A DNA stretch of 64,000 nt from Acetobacter nitrogenifigens DSM 23921 = NBRC 105050 (GTDB lineage Bacteria > Pseudomonadota > Alphaproteobacteria > Acetobacterales > Acetobacteraceae). The stretch lies in contig NZ_AUBI01000010.1 of the NCBI RefSeq assembly GCF_000429165.1, positions 62,001-126,000 of the forward strand, in the 5' to 3' direction. The translations under genes and the position numbers were made by a program. Numbering within the stretch: the first letter of the stretch is position 1; each line of letters begins with the position of its first letter. Of this stretch, positions 1 through 9,338 are shown in pieces. The notes under the pieces are model-generated. The model searched no databases. It had not been told where the DNA came from and saw only the letters and a list, made by a program, of their open reading frames with translations.

Positions 1-151
1 TGTAGCCACGTACGCGGCGCATGGTTTCGGAATCGCCATGGGGCGCATTTGGATTCGCGCCCGGCAGCGTGGCTGTGTCTGAAAGCCATTCGCCGAACCC
101 GGAACAACCGCTCAACAGAAGAAGAAACCCAACAAGAGCGGCATTCCGCAT
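1..151 (-). CDS. Small lipoprotein, 5' part only (gene runs off the window start)
   Basis: Reading the minus strand from the ATG at 151 gives about 50 residues that stay open to the window edge. The start is preceded by a good ribosome-binding site (GAGGT). The N-terminus is a classic lipoprotein signal: a short charged start, a hydrophobic run and the lipobox LLSGC, with Cys at residue 16. The mature part begins with a Ser/Gly/Phe-rich linker and continues as a Pro/Asn-rich hydrophilic segment. It should be exported and acylated at the outer or inner membrane. Only the N-terminus is visible, so the function cannot be given. A plus-strand frame over the same bases lacks these features and is not used. 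Confidence 0.6.
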   Translation of the reverse strand, partial: MRNAALVGFLLLLSGCSGFGEWLSDTATLPGANPNAPHGDSETMRRVRGY

Positions 152-353
152 CAGTTCTACCTCGCCGATATCGGTCCCGCGCGACATGAGCGTCACCTGC
201 TATCGGGTCCTATTGATATCGTTGTCGCGTGATCAGGTAAATTACTGCTTAGCGAAAGAACGAAGTATTTGCGCATTTTACTAAATCATCAGGTTCTCGC
301 GCATCAGTAGACCCTGAGAGCCAGATTTGCGCGAGCACATCAAAACCGACTGA

Positions 354-956
354 CTACCCCGCCGAATCGACGGCCCCTTTGGGCGCGGTACGACCGACGT
401 GGCGCAAACCTGCGTTCAGGTAATCCCACCCGGTGATGAGCGTAAGGACCGCCGCGATCCAGAGCATCACCGCCCCGCACATCCCAACATGCAACCACGG
501 CATCCCCAGCAACGCCCCAGTGCTGTCCCCCGCCAGCAGAAAACCGATGGCGGTCATCTGGAAACCGGTCTTCCATTTGGCAAGCCGCGTGACGGGAAGA
601 CTGATGCGCGTCGCAGCAAGATACTCCCTCAGCCCGCTGACAAGAATCTCCCGGCACAGGATGACGATCGCGGGCCAGAGCGAGTCGAAAGGAAGCCTGC
701 CCATTCCGGCGAGCGTCATCAGCGACGCGCCGACAAGCAGCTTGTCGGCGATCGGATCCATCATCCGTCCCAGATCAGACTGCATTTTCCATGATCTGGC
801 CAGTTGCCCGTCGAAATAGTCCGTGACCGCCGCCGCGATGAACAGCAGACACGCAGCAGCGTCCGCGCCGGGCCGGGCCATCGCCACAAGGGCGACTAGA
901 ACCGGGATGGCGACGATCCGCGACAACGTGAGCAGGTTCGGCAGATCGGTGATCAT
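354..956 (-). CDS. pgsA: CDP-diacylglycerol--glycerol-3-phosphate 3-phosphatidyltransferase
   Basis: Catalyses the committed step of phosphatidylglycerol synthesis at the inner membrane: CDP-diacylglycerol plus glycerol-3-phosphate gives phosphatidylglycerophosphate and CMP. The 200-residue protein has the full CDP-alcohol phosphatidyltransferase signature D-x2-DG-x2-AR-x8-G-x3-D-x3-D (starting at TDYFDG and ending MMDPIAD), framed by several hydrophobic helices. The length matches the family. It begins MITDLPNLLTLSR, the usual N-terminus for PgsA. It lies 100 bases downstream of uvrC on the same strand, and this uvrC-pgsA order is common in proteobacteria, so co-transcription is likely. Confidence 0.95.
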   Translation of the reverse strand: MITDLPNLLTLSRIVAIPVLVALVAMARPGADAAACLLFIAAAVTDYFDGQLARSWKMQSDLGRMMDPIADKLLVGASLMTLAGMGRLPFDSLWPAIVILCREILVSGLREYLAATRISLPVTRLAKWKTGFQMTAIGFLLAGDSTGALLGMPWLHVGMCGAVMLWIAAVLTLITGWDYLNAGLRHVGRTAPKGAVDSAG

Positions 957-1056
957 GGCGGCAAGCTACTCCACTTCGCGTCTCCCCGGAACGGTAACTA
1001 CCACAAAAGTGTTATTACAAAGGCTATGGAAGACGATTTCATGGCCCCGCGCGTCC

Positions 1057-3147
1057 TCACCCCCCGGTCCACCCGGGATGGAAATGACCGTAGATGGACC
1101 GGGCCGTTTCCCGGTTGATCCCGGGAGCGGCCTCCAGCTCGCTCAAACCCGCTTGACTGACGCCCCGCGCGGACCCGAACCGGTTCAGCAACGCCCGCTT
1201 GCGCGCGGCCCCGATGCCCGGAATGTCGTCCAGTTCCGACTTCACCAGCGACTTCGACCGCCCGGCCCGATGCGTGGTGATGGCGAAGCGATGCGCCTCA
1301 TCCCGCAGGCGCTGGAGATAGTAAAGCACCGGGTCGCGAGGCTCGAACTGAAACGGCGGCTGGTCGTCGGTGAAAAACCACTCGCGCCCTGCGTCACGAT
1401 CCGGTCCCTTGGCGATCGCCACCAGCTTCACCCCCGAGACGCCCAGGGCGTCCAGAACGCCGCGCACGGCCGAGAACTGTCCCGCGCCGCCGTCGATCAG
1501 CAACACGTCCGGCCAGTCGGCTCCAGCGCCCTCAGGGCGCCCTCCGGCAGAGGAAGTCACTGGCGTCTCTTCTCCTCCGACAGCGCCGCTCGACGTCGCG
1601 ACGTCCAACCTCTGCCCCGACAAACCGCCCGTCGCCGCAATGTCACCCGCCACACCCGCGCCAGAGGCCGAGGCAGCGCCCGCCTTCTCCGCCGCCTCCC
1701 GCAAGGCGCGGCCGAACCGACGTTCGAGCACTTCGCGCATCATCGCGAAATCGTCTCCTGGCGTGATCGCGCCCTTGATGCCGTATTTTCGGTAAGCGCG
1801 GCGCTCGAAGCCTTCCGGACCGCCCACGATCATCACGCCATAGGGGTTGGTCCCCATGATATGGCTGTTGTCGTAAACCTCGATCCGCGACGGCGGCGCG
1901 GACAGGCCGAACGCCTTAGCCACGCCCTCAAGCAGCTTCGCCTGTCCGGCGCTTTCCGCCATCTTGCGTTCCAAAGCTTCCCGGGCGTTCGTTTCGGCGT
2001 GTTCGACGACGTCCCGCCGCTCGCCGCGCTGGGGCCGCAGGATCTCCACCTTACGCCCCCGCCGGATCGACAGCGCCTCAGCCAGAAGCGTCTCTTCCGG
2101 CATCTCGCAATTGACCAGAACAAGCGGCGGCGGCGGCTTGTCGTCGTAGAACTGCGCCAGAAACGCCTGCAAGACGTCCGCGTCGGTTTCGTCGCGCGTG
2201 TGCGCGGGGAAGAACGCCCGGTTGCCGTTGTTGCGGCCACCACGAATGAAGAACACCTGAATGCAGGCCTGCCCGGCGTCCTGCCAGACCGCAATCACGT
2301 CGCCGTCGCCAATAGACGCCGGGTTCACCACGCTGGAATCCTGCATCTGCGCCAAAGCGCGAATGCGGTCGCGCAGCGTGGCCGCGCGCTCGTAATCGAG
2401 CGCTTCCGCCGCGCGCTCCATCTCCGCAGCGAACTCCGCCTTGATCTCCTTGTCGTTCCCCGACAGGAACTCCCGCGCCTGCGTCACCAGATGCGCGTAA
2501 TCCTCCTGACTGATCCGGTCGACGCAGGGGGCCGAACATCGCTTGATCTGGAACAGCAGACAGGGACGTGTCCGCGATGCGAACATCGAGTCCGTGCAGG
2601 TACGCAGCAGGAACACCCGCTGCATGATCGCCACCGTCTGATTCACCGCCCACGCCGACGCAAACGGCCCCCAATAGCTGGCGCCCTTCTCCATCTTGCC
2701 ACGATGCTTGGCGATCTGCGGAAACGGGTGCTGTTCCGTCAGCACCAGCCATGGGTAAGTCTTGTCGTCGCGCAACAGGATGTTGAAGCGCGGCTTCATG
2801 CGCTTGATGTAGTTGGCCTCAAGCAGCAGGGCTTCGGCTTCGGTATGCGTCGTCACGATCTCCATCGCGACGGTTTCCGAAACCATCCTGCGTATCCGTT
2901 CGGGCAGGCGCGAAAGCTGCGTGTAGGACGTGACCCGTTTCTTCAGCGCGCGCGCCTTGCCGACGTAAAGCACCTCTCCGGTCGAGCCGATCATCCGGTA
3001 AACGCCGGGCGACAGAGGCATTGTCTTCAGCGCCTCGGCTATGACCCCGACGCCGCGCTGAGTCGGCACGCCGCCCGTTTCCTCCACAGGAAGCGAGGCC
3101 TCCTGTTCATGCGTTTCCGTAGCGGAAAGATCGGACGATTCAGGCAT
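1057..3147 (-). CDS. uvrC: UvrABC system protein C (excinuclease subunit C)
   Basis: Makes both incisions during nucleotide excision repair after UvrB is loaded on damaged DNA. The 696 residues show, in order: a GIY-YIG nuclease domain (about 47-125, with GVY at 48-50 and YVG at 61-63), a Cys cluster (about 184-208), a UVR/UvrB-binding domain (about 232-268), the RNase H-like C-terminal nuclease (Asp in VYDNSH near 426 and in LLIDGG near 552) and tandem helix-hairpin-helix motifs (about 637-690). It is longer than typical UvrC (about 600-630) because of a non-conserved N-terminal tail of about 35 residues and an Ala/Gly/Ser-rich insertion at about 486-544, placed just before the second nuclease half. 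All expected catalytic landmarks are present, so it should be functional. Confidence 0.96.
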   Translation of the reverse strand: MPESSDLSATETHEQEASLPVEETGGVPTQRGVGVIAEALKTMPLSPGVYRMIGSTGEVLYVGKARALKKRVTSYTQLSRLPERIRRMVSETVAMEIVTTHTEAEALLLEANYIKRMKPRFNILLRDDKTYPWLVLTEQHPFPQIAKHRGKMEKGASYWGPFASAWAVNQTVAIMQRVFLLRTCTDSMFASRTRPCLLFQIKRCSAPCVDRISQEDYAHLVTQAREFLSGNDKEIKAEFAAEMERAAEALDYERAATLRDRIRALAQMQDSSVVNPASIGDGDVIAVWQDAGQACIQVFFIRGGRNNGNRAFFPAHTRDETDADVLQAFLAQFYDDKPPPPLVLVNCEMPEETLLAEALSIRRGRKVEILRPQRGERRDVVEHAETNAREALERKMAESAGQAKLLEGVAKAFGLSAPPSRIEVYDNSHIMGTNPYGVMIVGGPEGFERRAYRKYGIKGAITPGDDFAMMREVLERRFGRALREAAEKAGAASASGAGVAGDIAATGGLSGQRLDVATSSGAVGGEETPVTSSAGGRPEGAGADWPDVLLIDGGAGQFSAVRGVLDALGVSGVKLVAIAKGPDRDAGREWFFTDDQPPFQFEPRDPVLYYLQRLRDEAHRFAITTHRAGRSKSLVKSELDDIPGIGAARKRALLNRFGSARGVSQAGLSELEAAPGINRETARSIYGHFHPGWTGG

Positions 3148-3464
3148 TCGATTTCATCCACCGAACTTGTGGATAAGTCTGTGGAATCAAAGATGACAGA
3201 TTTATGGAAGTCCCGGTCTTCCTCGCCATCCCTCGGATTGCATAAAATTTAGCCAAGAATGCTAACCCTTTGAAGTATATAAATTTAACCACTTATTAGC
3301 CGCCAAATCTCGGAGACGCCTCCGAAACCTTCTGAAAAAAACTCGTGTCAATCCCGGGAGTGGACAAAATTCACAGAAGCAGGCCGAAAAGGTGATCCTG
3401 ATTTGTTCCATATCCCCACGCCAGAACGCTCCAGACCCTTTTCAACCGGCCCACAGAGCCTAGG
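3148..3464. promoter_or_regulatory. AT-rich intergenic region with a perfect DnaA box, upstream of uvrC
   Basis: This 317-base gap lies between the uvrC start and the dipeptidase stop, both on the minus strand. It is clearly more AT-rich than its surroundings, particularly 3240-3300, as expected for the uvrC promoter. At 3168-3176 the plus strand reads TGTGGATAA, the exact complement of the DnaA consensus TTATCCACA, about 20 bases from the uvrC start codon. I see no credible gene here. Confidence 0.45.
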
Positions 3465-4511
3465 TCAGGCCGCCGTAGCGGCACGCTCGGCGGCACGAAG
3501 CACGCGACGGAAATTCCCTCCCCAGAACGCTTCGATCTCGCTGCGGTCGTAGCCACGGCTGACCAGTTCGGCCGTCAGGGAGAGCGACTCGCCCGCGTTC
3601 CGCCAGCCGTCCAGTTCTCCGCCGCCGTCGAAATCAGATGAGATCCCGACGTGTTCCGGGCCGATGCGGCGGACGACATAATCGAGATGATCCATGTAGT
3701 CCGCCACTGTCGCCCTACGAGAACCAAGCTCTGCACGCGGACGCAGGAACCCCCCCACGGCGGTGATCTGGATCACACCGCCGCTGGCCTTCAGCGCGTC
3801 AAGCTGCGCGTCGTCCAGATTGCGCGGATGGTCGCACAAGGCCCGCACGCACGCGTGGGTCGCGGCGACCGGCGTCGCTGAAACCTCCACCGCCTGCAAC
3901 ATCGTGTCGCGCGACGTGTGCGACACGTCCACCACCATCCCCAGCCGGTTCATCTCCGCAATGGCTGCCCGCCCCAGCGCCGACAGACCGCCATGGCGCG
4001 CCTCCGGATCGCCGAGCTTCCGGCTCGGCTGTCCCGAATCCGCCAGCGCGTTGTGCCCGTTATGAGTCAGCGTGACATAGCGCGCGCCAAGAGCGCGAAA
4101 GCGGGCGAGCATGCCGATGTCGTCGCCCATGCCGTATCCGTTCTCGACGCCCGGCATGACCACGAGAACCCCCTCCCGAAACGCGTCCTCCATCTTGTCC
4201 ACGGTGTCGCACACGCGCGCCTTCAGACCATTGCGCTCGCCCTGCATGCGATCGATCGCCGCCAGCATCTCCAGCGTCTGCGCCTGAGCCGCCGCATGGC
4301 CGTCAGCGTCGACCGAATCCTGCGCAATATAGGCGACGAAGCACCCCGCCGCGAGATGGCCCCGCCGCATCTTCGGGAAATCGACGCAACGCCCGGCCGT
4401 ATCGAGAAACGCGTCGTCACGGTCCGGCCACGGAATGTCGATGTGGCTGTCCAGGGTCAGCAACGACTCGTGTAGGGCGCGGACATCGTCCGAAACAGCA
4501 GCCTTCAGCAT
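3465..4511 (-). CDS. Membrane dipeptidase, peptidase family M19
   Basis: Zinc-dependent dipeptidase of the renal-dipeptidase/M19 family, which hydrolyses dipeptides, sometimes including those with a D-residue. The 348 residues begin near the metal-binding DSHID motif (D21, H23, D25). They continue with a conserved GVENG segment, the bridging-Glu region, VDVSHTS, the ATHAC histidine segment and HVGISSDFDG near the C-terminus. No signal peptide is visible, so a cytoplasmic location is likely. The start has an AAGGA ribosome-binding site 6 bases upstream. The physiological substrate cannot be read from the sequence. Confidence 0.9.
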   Translation of the reverse strand: MLKAAVSDDVRALHESLLTLDSHIDIPWPDRDDAFLDTAGRCVDFPKMRRGHLAAGCFVAYIAQDSVDADGHAAAQAQTLEMLAAIDRMQGERNGLKARVCDTVDKMEDAFREGVLVVMPGVENGYGMGDDIGMLARFRALGARYVTLTHNGHNALADSGQPSRKLGDPEARHGGLSALGRAAIAEMNRLGMVVDVSHTSRDTMLQAVEVSATPVAATHACVRALCDHPRNLDDAQLDALKASGGVIQITAVGGFLRPRAELGSRRATVADYMDHLDYVVRRIGPEHVGISSDFDGGGELDGWRNAGESLSLTAELVSRGYDRSEIEAFWGGNFRRVLRAAERAATAA

Positions 4512-4721
4512 GGGGCATCCTTGGAGGGGCTTCGTTCGCCGAGCGCTAGGAAGCGGGGAAAATCATGAACAGAAAATCGGCGCAGACGCCGCAGTTTACA
4601 AGACGGGAACGCGATCGGCGGCGCCACGCGGCCTCAAACCGGCGCGACGCGAAGGACAGGTACACAACGTCGCCACGAATTGCTCTTGCCGCGATCCGCT
4701 CGATAGGCGATCCCGATCCTC

Positions 4722-5516
4722 ATGCGCATCGTGACCTGGAACATCAACTCCCTTCGCCTTCGACTCCCTCTGCTGGGCGAGGTGATCCGGCATCTGGCCC
4801 CTGACGTGATCTGTCTGCAGGAGACGAAGGTCCCAGACCCGCTATTTCCGGAGAAGGCGCTGGCCGAACTCGGCTATCCCTACTTCGTGCGCAAAGGCAT
4901 GAAGGGGTACAACGGGGTGGCGATCCTCTCGCGCTATCCGCTCGTGGCGTCGGAAGACACGCCCGACTGGTGCGAAAAAGGCGACTGCCGGCATGTCGCC
5001 GCGACGATCGCCACCGACAGCGGGCCCGTCGAGATTCATGATTTCTACGTCCCGGCGGGCGGGGACATCCCGGACCCGGAAGCCAATCCGAAATACGCGC
5101 ACAAACTCGCTTTCGTCGACGAAGTGACGGCGTGGTTCGCTACCCACCACAAGACGCGCTCGGTCATCGTCGGGGACCTCAACATCGCGCCGCTGGAGCA
5201 TGACGTATGGAGCCACAAGCAGCTTCTGGACGTCGTCAGCCACACGCCGCCGGAGACCACACGCCTCAACGCCTGGCTTGAGACCGGCTTCGTCGACGCG
5301 ATGCGCCATTTCGTGCCGCCCGGCGAGAAGCTCTATACGTGGTGGTCGTACCGCAACCGCGACTGGAGCGCCTCCAATCGTGGCCGCAGGCTGGACCATG
5401 TGTGGATCACGCCAGACCTGAAGCCGTCGCTGACCGGGATGACCGTGGTGCGGGAAGCGCGCGACTGGGCCTCCCCTTCCGACCATGTGCCCGTCGTGGT
5501 CGATCTGGCGGTCTGA
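4722..5516 (+). CDS. xth: Exodeoxyribonuclease III / AP endonuclease
   Basis: Magnesium-dependent 3'-5' exonuclease and apurinic-site endonuclease of base excision repair (EEP superfamily). The 264 residues show every landmark: N7 in TWNINS, the catalytic Glu in CLQETK (E34), GYNGVAILS, VGDLNIAP (D152, N154) and the terminal SPSDHVPVV Asp-His. The length is that of XthA. It stands alone between the divergent dipeptidase gene and the convergent response-regulator gene. Confidence 0.95.
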   Translation: MRIVTWNINSLRLRLPLLGEVIRHLAPDVICLQETKVPDPLFPEKALAELGYPYFVRKGMKGYNGVAILSRYPLVASEDTPDWCEKGDCRHVAATIATDSGPVEIHDFYVPAGGDIPDPEANPKYAHKLAFVDEVTAWFATHHKTRSVIVGDLNIAPLEHDVWSHKQLLDVVSHTPPETTRLNAWLETGFVDAMRHFVPPGEKLYTWWSYRNRDWSASNRGRRLDHVWITPDLKPSLTGMTVVREARDWASPSDHVPVVVDLAV

Positions 5517-5639
5517 CGCGTCTGCCTGCGGCCTGACGCCCCCAGTCTGCGCGCGCACGGGGCATACCGGGCCGAACCGCGCATCCCCAAACGCCCAATC
5601 GAAATTCACCTGCAGGAATCACACCCGCAAGAATCACAA

Positions 5640-5658
5640 GGGCCGCACAAGGCGGCCC
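5640..5658. terminator. Stem-loop between convergent xth and response regulator
   Basis: A 7-bp perfect GC stem (GGGCCGC/GCGGCCC) with a 5-base loop lies in the 163-base gap between two convergent genes. No T-run follows on either strand, so termination is inferred mainly from position. Confidence 0.35.
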
Positions 5659-5679
5659 GAGGCGATCGAGATGTTGCTC

Positions 5680-6402
5680 TCAGGATTGCGGCACGCCGCC
5701 TTCCGGGTCGAGCCTATAGCCGCCGCCTTCCGTGATCAGAAGACAGGCATTGGAGGGGTCGGGCTCGATCTTCTGACGCAACCGATAGATATGCGTTTCA
5801 AGCGTATGCGTCGTCACCGCCGCGTTATAGCCCCAGACCTCGTTCAGCAGAACCTGTCGCGGCACCGGTCGCGTGCCAGCCCGATACAGGAACTTCAGGA
5901 TCGCGGCCTCTTTCTCGGTCAGGCGAACGCGACGGTTGCGCGCCGCCTCCTGAAGCAGCTTGGCAGACGGGCGGAACGTGTAGGGACCGACCGTGAACAC
6001 GGCGTCCTCGCTGTTCTCGAAAATGCGCAGCTGGGCCCGCAGCCGCGCCAGCAATTCCGCGATGCGAAAGGGCTTGGCCACATAATCGTTGGCGCCCGCG
6101 TCGAGGCCCCGCACCACATCAGCCTCATCATCCGAGCCGGTCAGGATGATAATCGGCATCCGCACGCCTTCGCGCCGCAATTCCACGCAGAAATCGCGCC
6201 CGTCGCCGTCCGGCAGCGTGACGTCCAGAATCACGGCGTCAAATCGTGACTCCGGCTTTCGCAGCGCAGCCCACGCTTCGGCCACAGAAGCCGCCTCTAC
6301 AGGCTGGAACTCGCCCTCGACCTGCAGCTGTTCGACAAGCATCTGTCGGAGCGTCTGGTCATCGTCGACAATTAAAACAGGACGTGCGCCCGACATCGTC
6401 AC
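5680..6402 (-). CDS. OmpR/PhoB-family two-component response regulator
   Basis: A 240-residue regulator with an N-terminal receiver domain (residues 8-125: acidic pocket DDD at 13-15, phospho-acceptor Asp60 in LDVTLPDGDG, Thr in ILTGSDD, Lys in AKPF). It has a C-terminal winged-helix DNA-binding domain (about 135-232) with the TLETHIYRLRQKIE recognition region. Neither flank carries a histidine kinase, so the partner must be encoded elsewhere and the regulon is unknown. The next gene, 241 bases away and divergent, is an L,D-transpeptidase-like protein; that only suggests a possible cell-envelope role. Confidence 0.92.
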   Translation of the reverse strand: MTMSGARPVLIVDDDQTLRQMLVEQLQVEGEFQPVEAASVAEAWAALRKPESRFDAVILDVTLPDGDGRDFCVELRREGVRMPIIILTGSDDEADVVRGLDAGANDYVAKPFRIAELLARLRAQLRIFENSEDAVFTVGPYTFRPSAKLLQEAARNRRVRLTEKEAAILKFLYRAGTRPVPRQVLLNEVWGYNAAVTTHTLETHIYRLRQKIEPDPSNACLLITEGGGYRLDPEGGVPQS

Positions 6403-6643
6403 CTCACCATCTCTGTGGGGGGCTCACTAGCCCTCCACCACCGCCGCGACAATATCCGGTCGCGTTTTTTCGGCGTCGTCGCCAGTTCCGCCATCCTCGG
6501 CAAAGAGAACGGAGGGGCCATGCGCGGCGCCATCTATTCCGCTATAGACCACCGATCCGGCGACGGGAAAAGGCGCCGACGGCGAAACGGACCATCCTGT
6601 CGATTTTCGTCGCAATGACAGCAAACCTCCGAGGCATAGTCTG

Positions 6644-7162
6644 ATGATACATGCGACCCTCGTGCCTGAAAGCGGCAGCGACGCACGACTGCATTGCGCC
6701 GACAGGGTTTATCGCGCCGTGATCGGGGCCGCCGGAGTGAGCGCCAAAAAGGAAGAAGGCGATCACGCCACCCCGACAGGAACGCTCGCGCTCAGACGCG
6801 TTCTCTACCGCGCGGACCGTGTAAAACGCCCGGAAGTCGGCGGATTGCCGCTCGAACCGATCGCGCAGTCCGACGGCTGGTGCGACGACGTGACGCACGC
6901 CGACTACAACACTCAGGTGGCGTTGCCGCACCCCGCTCGTCACGAGGAATTGTGGAGAGAGGACCATCTGTACGACATCGTCGTGGTCCTTGGTCACAAC
7001 GACGCGCCCATCGTCCCCGGACGCGGGTCTGCGATTTTCATGCACCTTCAATCGCCGGACGGAAAACCCACGGAAGGCTGCATCGCGCTGACGGAAGCCG
7101 ATCTCCGGGCCGTGCTGGCGTCAGGCGTCGCGGCGATAGACGTTCCGCGACCGCAATCCTGA
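6644..7162 (+). CDS. L,D-transpeptidase (YkuD) family protein
   Basis: A 172-residue protein with the YkuD catalytic signature: His in FMHLQ (H134) and the nucleophile Cys in TEGCIAL (C146). An earlier TPTGTLALRRVLYR segment is also typical of the family. L,D-transpeptidases make 3-3 peptidoglycan cross-links or attach proteins to the wall. No signal peptide or lysin-motif domain is visible, so this belongs to the short, unanchored subgroup (often annotated as 'L,D-transpeptidase family' or DUF protein), and the true reaction is uncertain. Confidence 0.85.
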   Translation: MIHATLVPESGSDARLHCADRVYRAVIGAAGVSAKKEEGDHATPTGTLALRRVLYRADRVKRPEVGGLPLEPIAQSDGWCDDVTHADYNTQVALPHPARHEELWREDHLYDIVVVLGHNDAPIVPGRGSAIFMHLQSPDGKPTEGCIALTEADLRAVLASGVAAIDVPRPQS

Positions 7163-7466
7163 TCGACCGGCTCTCGGGGAACGCGCGCTTGATCGCGCAA
7201 GTCGGAGAACCTGGACCCGCAAAACGCTGGCGGCTCCGACGCGTTGAATCGAAGGCCTGAGCCCGAGGCCTTGCCCAACGTCACAGTGACGCAGCATGGC
7301 GGAGACGCCCAGGCGTCACACGACCATATTGGGCCAATTTACCTTCCGACCACATCGGCGCCCGACCGGATACTGACGCGGGCGCACGCAAAGACGTCAG
7401 GAGCGCGCCCGTGAATCTCCATAAGTGGCGCGTGAGGCTTCAAACCTCTCGCCCGCCGAAACGCAT
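7163..7466. other. Intergenic region without recognised gene
   Basis: This 304-base gap separates the convergent transpeptidase-like and antiporter genes. I find no ORF with protein character on either strand. It holds one copy (7225-7243) of a 19-base sequence found again at 28655-28673 in another gap. Confidence 0.5.
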
Positions 7467-9338
7467 TTATACGGCCGGGGCGTCGCTTCCGGCGGTCTCA
7501 ATCGCTTTTACCGGCTGCGCTTCCGCCGCCGCATCAGGCGCCCTCGGCGGCACAAGCGAAATCACGACATCCCCTGCAGAGGGCGGCGTCCCCGCAGAGT
7601 CTTCCGCAGAGTGGATCGAAATCCCGGCGCCCGGCCGCAGCGTGATGAAATCGAGACGATCGCCTCTCGCCTGCAGAAAGGCGTCGAGCGTCGCCATCGT
7701 CACCTCAAGCGCCTGAAACCGCCACCCCTCCTGATACAGCGTCTCCAGCAGGGTGAAATTCCACTCCGGCAACCCGAACACCTTGCCGCGGGCATCCCGG
7801 CTGAGCCCACGATACTCGTCGAGCCGCGCGACTCCCGGACTGACCTGATAAACACGCGCACGGCCGAAATGCGGCGCGAGATGTGCGCAAACCATGCCGT
7901 TGTAGATCGCATCAGGCGTGGTCGCGATCAGGTAGTCCGCAGGTCGCTCCTCCAGACTCTCGGCCCCGGCCTCGGAAAGCATCTCCGCGCGGAGAACGGG
8001 CACCCCCGCCCGCCGGGCAGGTATCAGAGGACGGGCCGCAGTATCCACCAGCGTCACCGGCGTACCAGCGCGGAACACCGCCTGCGCCAGATCCCGCGAC
8101 CACGGATTGGCCCCCACAATGGCCAGCGCAGGAACGTCAGACAGCGTCAGCCTCAGCCGCCGCGCCAGAGGACGGAGCGAGAATCCGTGCAACAGCATCG
8201 TACTGCCGATCACGGCGAATACGGCCGGCATGACCAGTTGTGCGGACTCGAACCCCGCCTCGCTGAGACGTATGCCCGCAACGCCCGCGACGGCGGCGGC
8301 GACGATGCCGCGTGGCGCAATCCAGCCCACGAACACGCGCTCGCGCCAGCTTAGCGCGCTGCCAAGCGTGGCAAGGTAGATGCCAAGCGGCCGCACGACA
8401 AAAATCACGGCGCAGGTCAGGGCGAGAATCGACCAGGACAGGCGCTGCAACACCACGCGCTGCAGATCCGCCGTCAGCAGAATGAACAGCAACGACACGA
8501 TCAGGACGACGAGACTTTCCTTCATGCGCTGCAATTCGCCCAGTCCCGGCACCCGCATGTTGGCGAGCGCCATGCCGAACACGGTCGAAGCCATCAGCCC
8601 CGCGCCGTCCATGAACAGCGTTCCCAGAGCGTAGACCGTCATCGCCAGCGTCAGCAGCAAAGGCATCTTCAACGGCTCAGGCATCAGATCATGGATAAAG
8701 AGCTGCTTGACGCCCCACCCACCGGCGACCCCCAACCCGATCGCCACGACGGAGCTGACGACCAGGTGCGGCAGAAGCGCCGTGAAGAAAGCGCTCGACC
8801 CCTCGTCCGGCTTCATCAGCAGGATTTCCAGAACCAGCGTCGCCAGAATCGCGCCCACCGGATCGTTCACAATGGCTTCCCAGCGCAGGAACGCAGCCAC
8901 CCGCGGCCGCAATTTCGCGTGGCGCAACAGCGGCAGCACCACGGTCGGTCCGGTGACGACGATGATCGCGCCGAACAGACAGGACGGCCCCCAGGACAAC
9001 CCACCGACGTAATGAGCCGCCGAAGCCCCCAAACCCCAGTTTATCGGCAACGCCACAAGCGTCAGCCGCAGCACCCCTTCGCCCGCGCTCTGCCATTGTC
9101 GGAAGTCGAGCGCGAGCCCGCCTTCAAACACGATCAACGCCACGGCGAGCGATACGAGAACGTGAAACATCGGCCCGATCAGGTCGGACGGATGCAGAAG
9201 CTCAAGGCCGGGGCCGAGCAGCAAACCGAGCGAGAACAACAGGACGATCGCCGGCAGCTTGAACCACCACGCCACCCACTGCGCCAACATTCCGCCACAA
9301 AACACAAAGAAAATCAGAACGATAGCATCTTCGTTCAT
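7467..9338 (-). CDS. Cation:proton antiporter, CPA family, with C-terminal TrkA-N/RCK-like domain
   Basis: Inner-membrane Na+ or K+/H+ exchanger. The protein begins with about 12 hydrophobic helices containing CPA hallmarks: a conserved FEGG helix, VTGPTVVLPLL, and a NDPVGAI motif carrying the ion-binding Asp. It ends with a Rossmann-like nucleotide-binding region (AIVGANPWSRDLAQAVFRAG) and a further regulatory segment. About 623 residues fits CPA1-type antiporters with a gating domain. I start at the ATG at 9338 (MNEDAIVLIFF), because the open frame upstream to 9440 adds 34 residues with no membrane character. Neither start has a strong ribosome-binding site. Confidence 0.88.
   Translation of the reverse strand: MNEDAIVLIFFVFCGGMLAQWVAWWFKLPAIVLLFSLGLLLGPGLELLHPSDLIGPMFHVLVSLAVALIVFEGGLALDFRQWQSAGEGVLRLTLVALPINWGLGASAAHYVGGLSWGPSCLFGAIIVVTGPTVVLPLLRHAKLRPRVAAFLRWEAIVNDPVGAILATLVLEILLMKPDEGSSAFFTALLPHLVVSSVVAIGLGVAGGWGVKQLFIHDLMPEPLKMPLLLTLAMTVYALGTLFMDGAGLMASTVFGMALANMRVPGLGELQRMKESLVVLIVSLLFILLTADLQRVVLQRLSWSILALTCAVIFVVRPLGIYLATLGSALSWRERVFVGWIAPRGIVAAAVAGVAGIRLSEAGFESAQLVMPAVFAVIGSTMLLHGFSLRPLARRLRLTLSDVPALAIVGANPWSRDLAQAVFRAGTPVTLVDTAARPLIPARRAGVPVLRAEMLSEAGAESLEERPADYLIATTPDAIYNGMVCAHLAPHFGRARVYQVSPGVARLDEYRGLSRDARGKVFGLPEWNFTLLETLYQEGWRFQALEVTMATLDAFLQARGDRLDFITLRPGAGISIHSAEDSAGTPPSAGDVVISLVPPRAPDAAAEAQPVKAIETAGSDAPAV

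Noticed and set aside
3148-3200. Replication origin candidate because of the DnaA box
   Set aside because: Only one perfect box, no cluster, and none of the usual origin neighbours (dnaA, hemE, parAB).
823-3252. 809-residue plus-strand open frame opposite uvrC
   Set aside because: Arg/His/Pro-rich shadow of a fully recognisable uvrC on the other strand; no protein character.
3240-3300. ACCCTTTGAAG-like sequence suggesting a TPP riboswitch
   Set aside because: The partner CTGAGA element and stem are absent and uvrC is not a thiamine gene.
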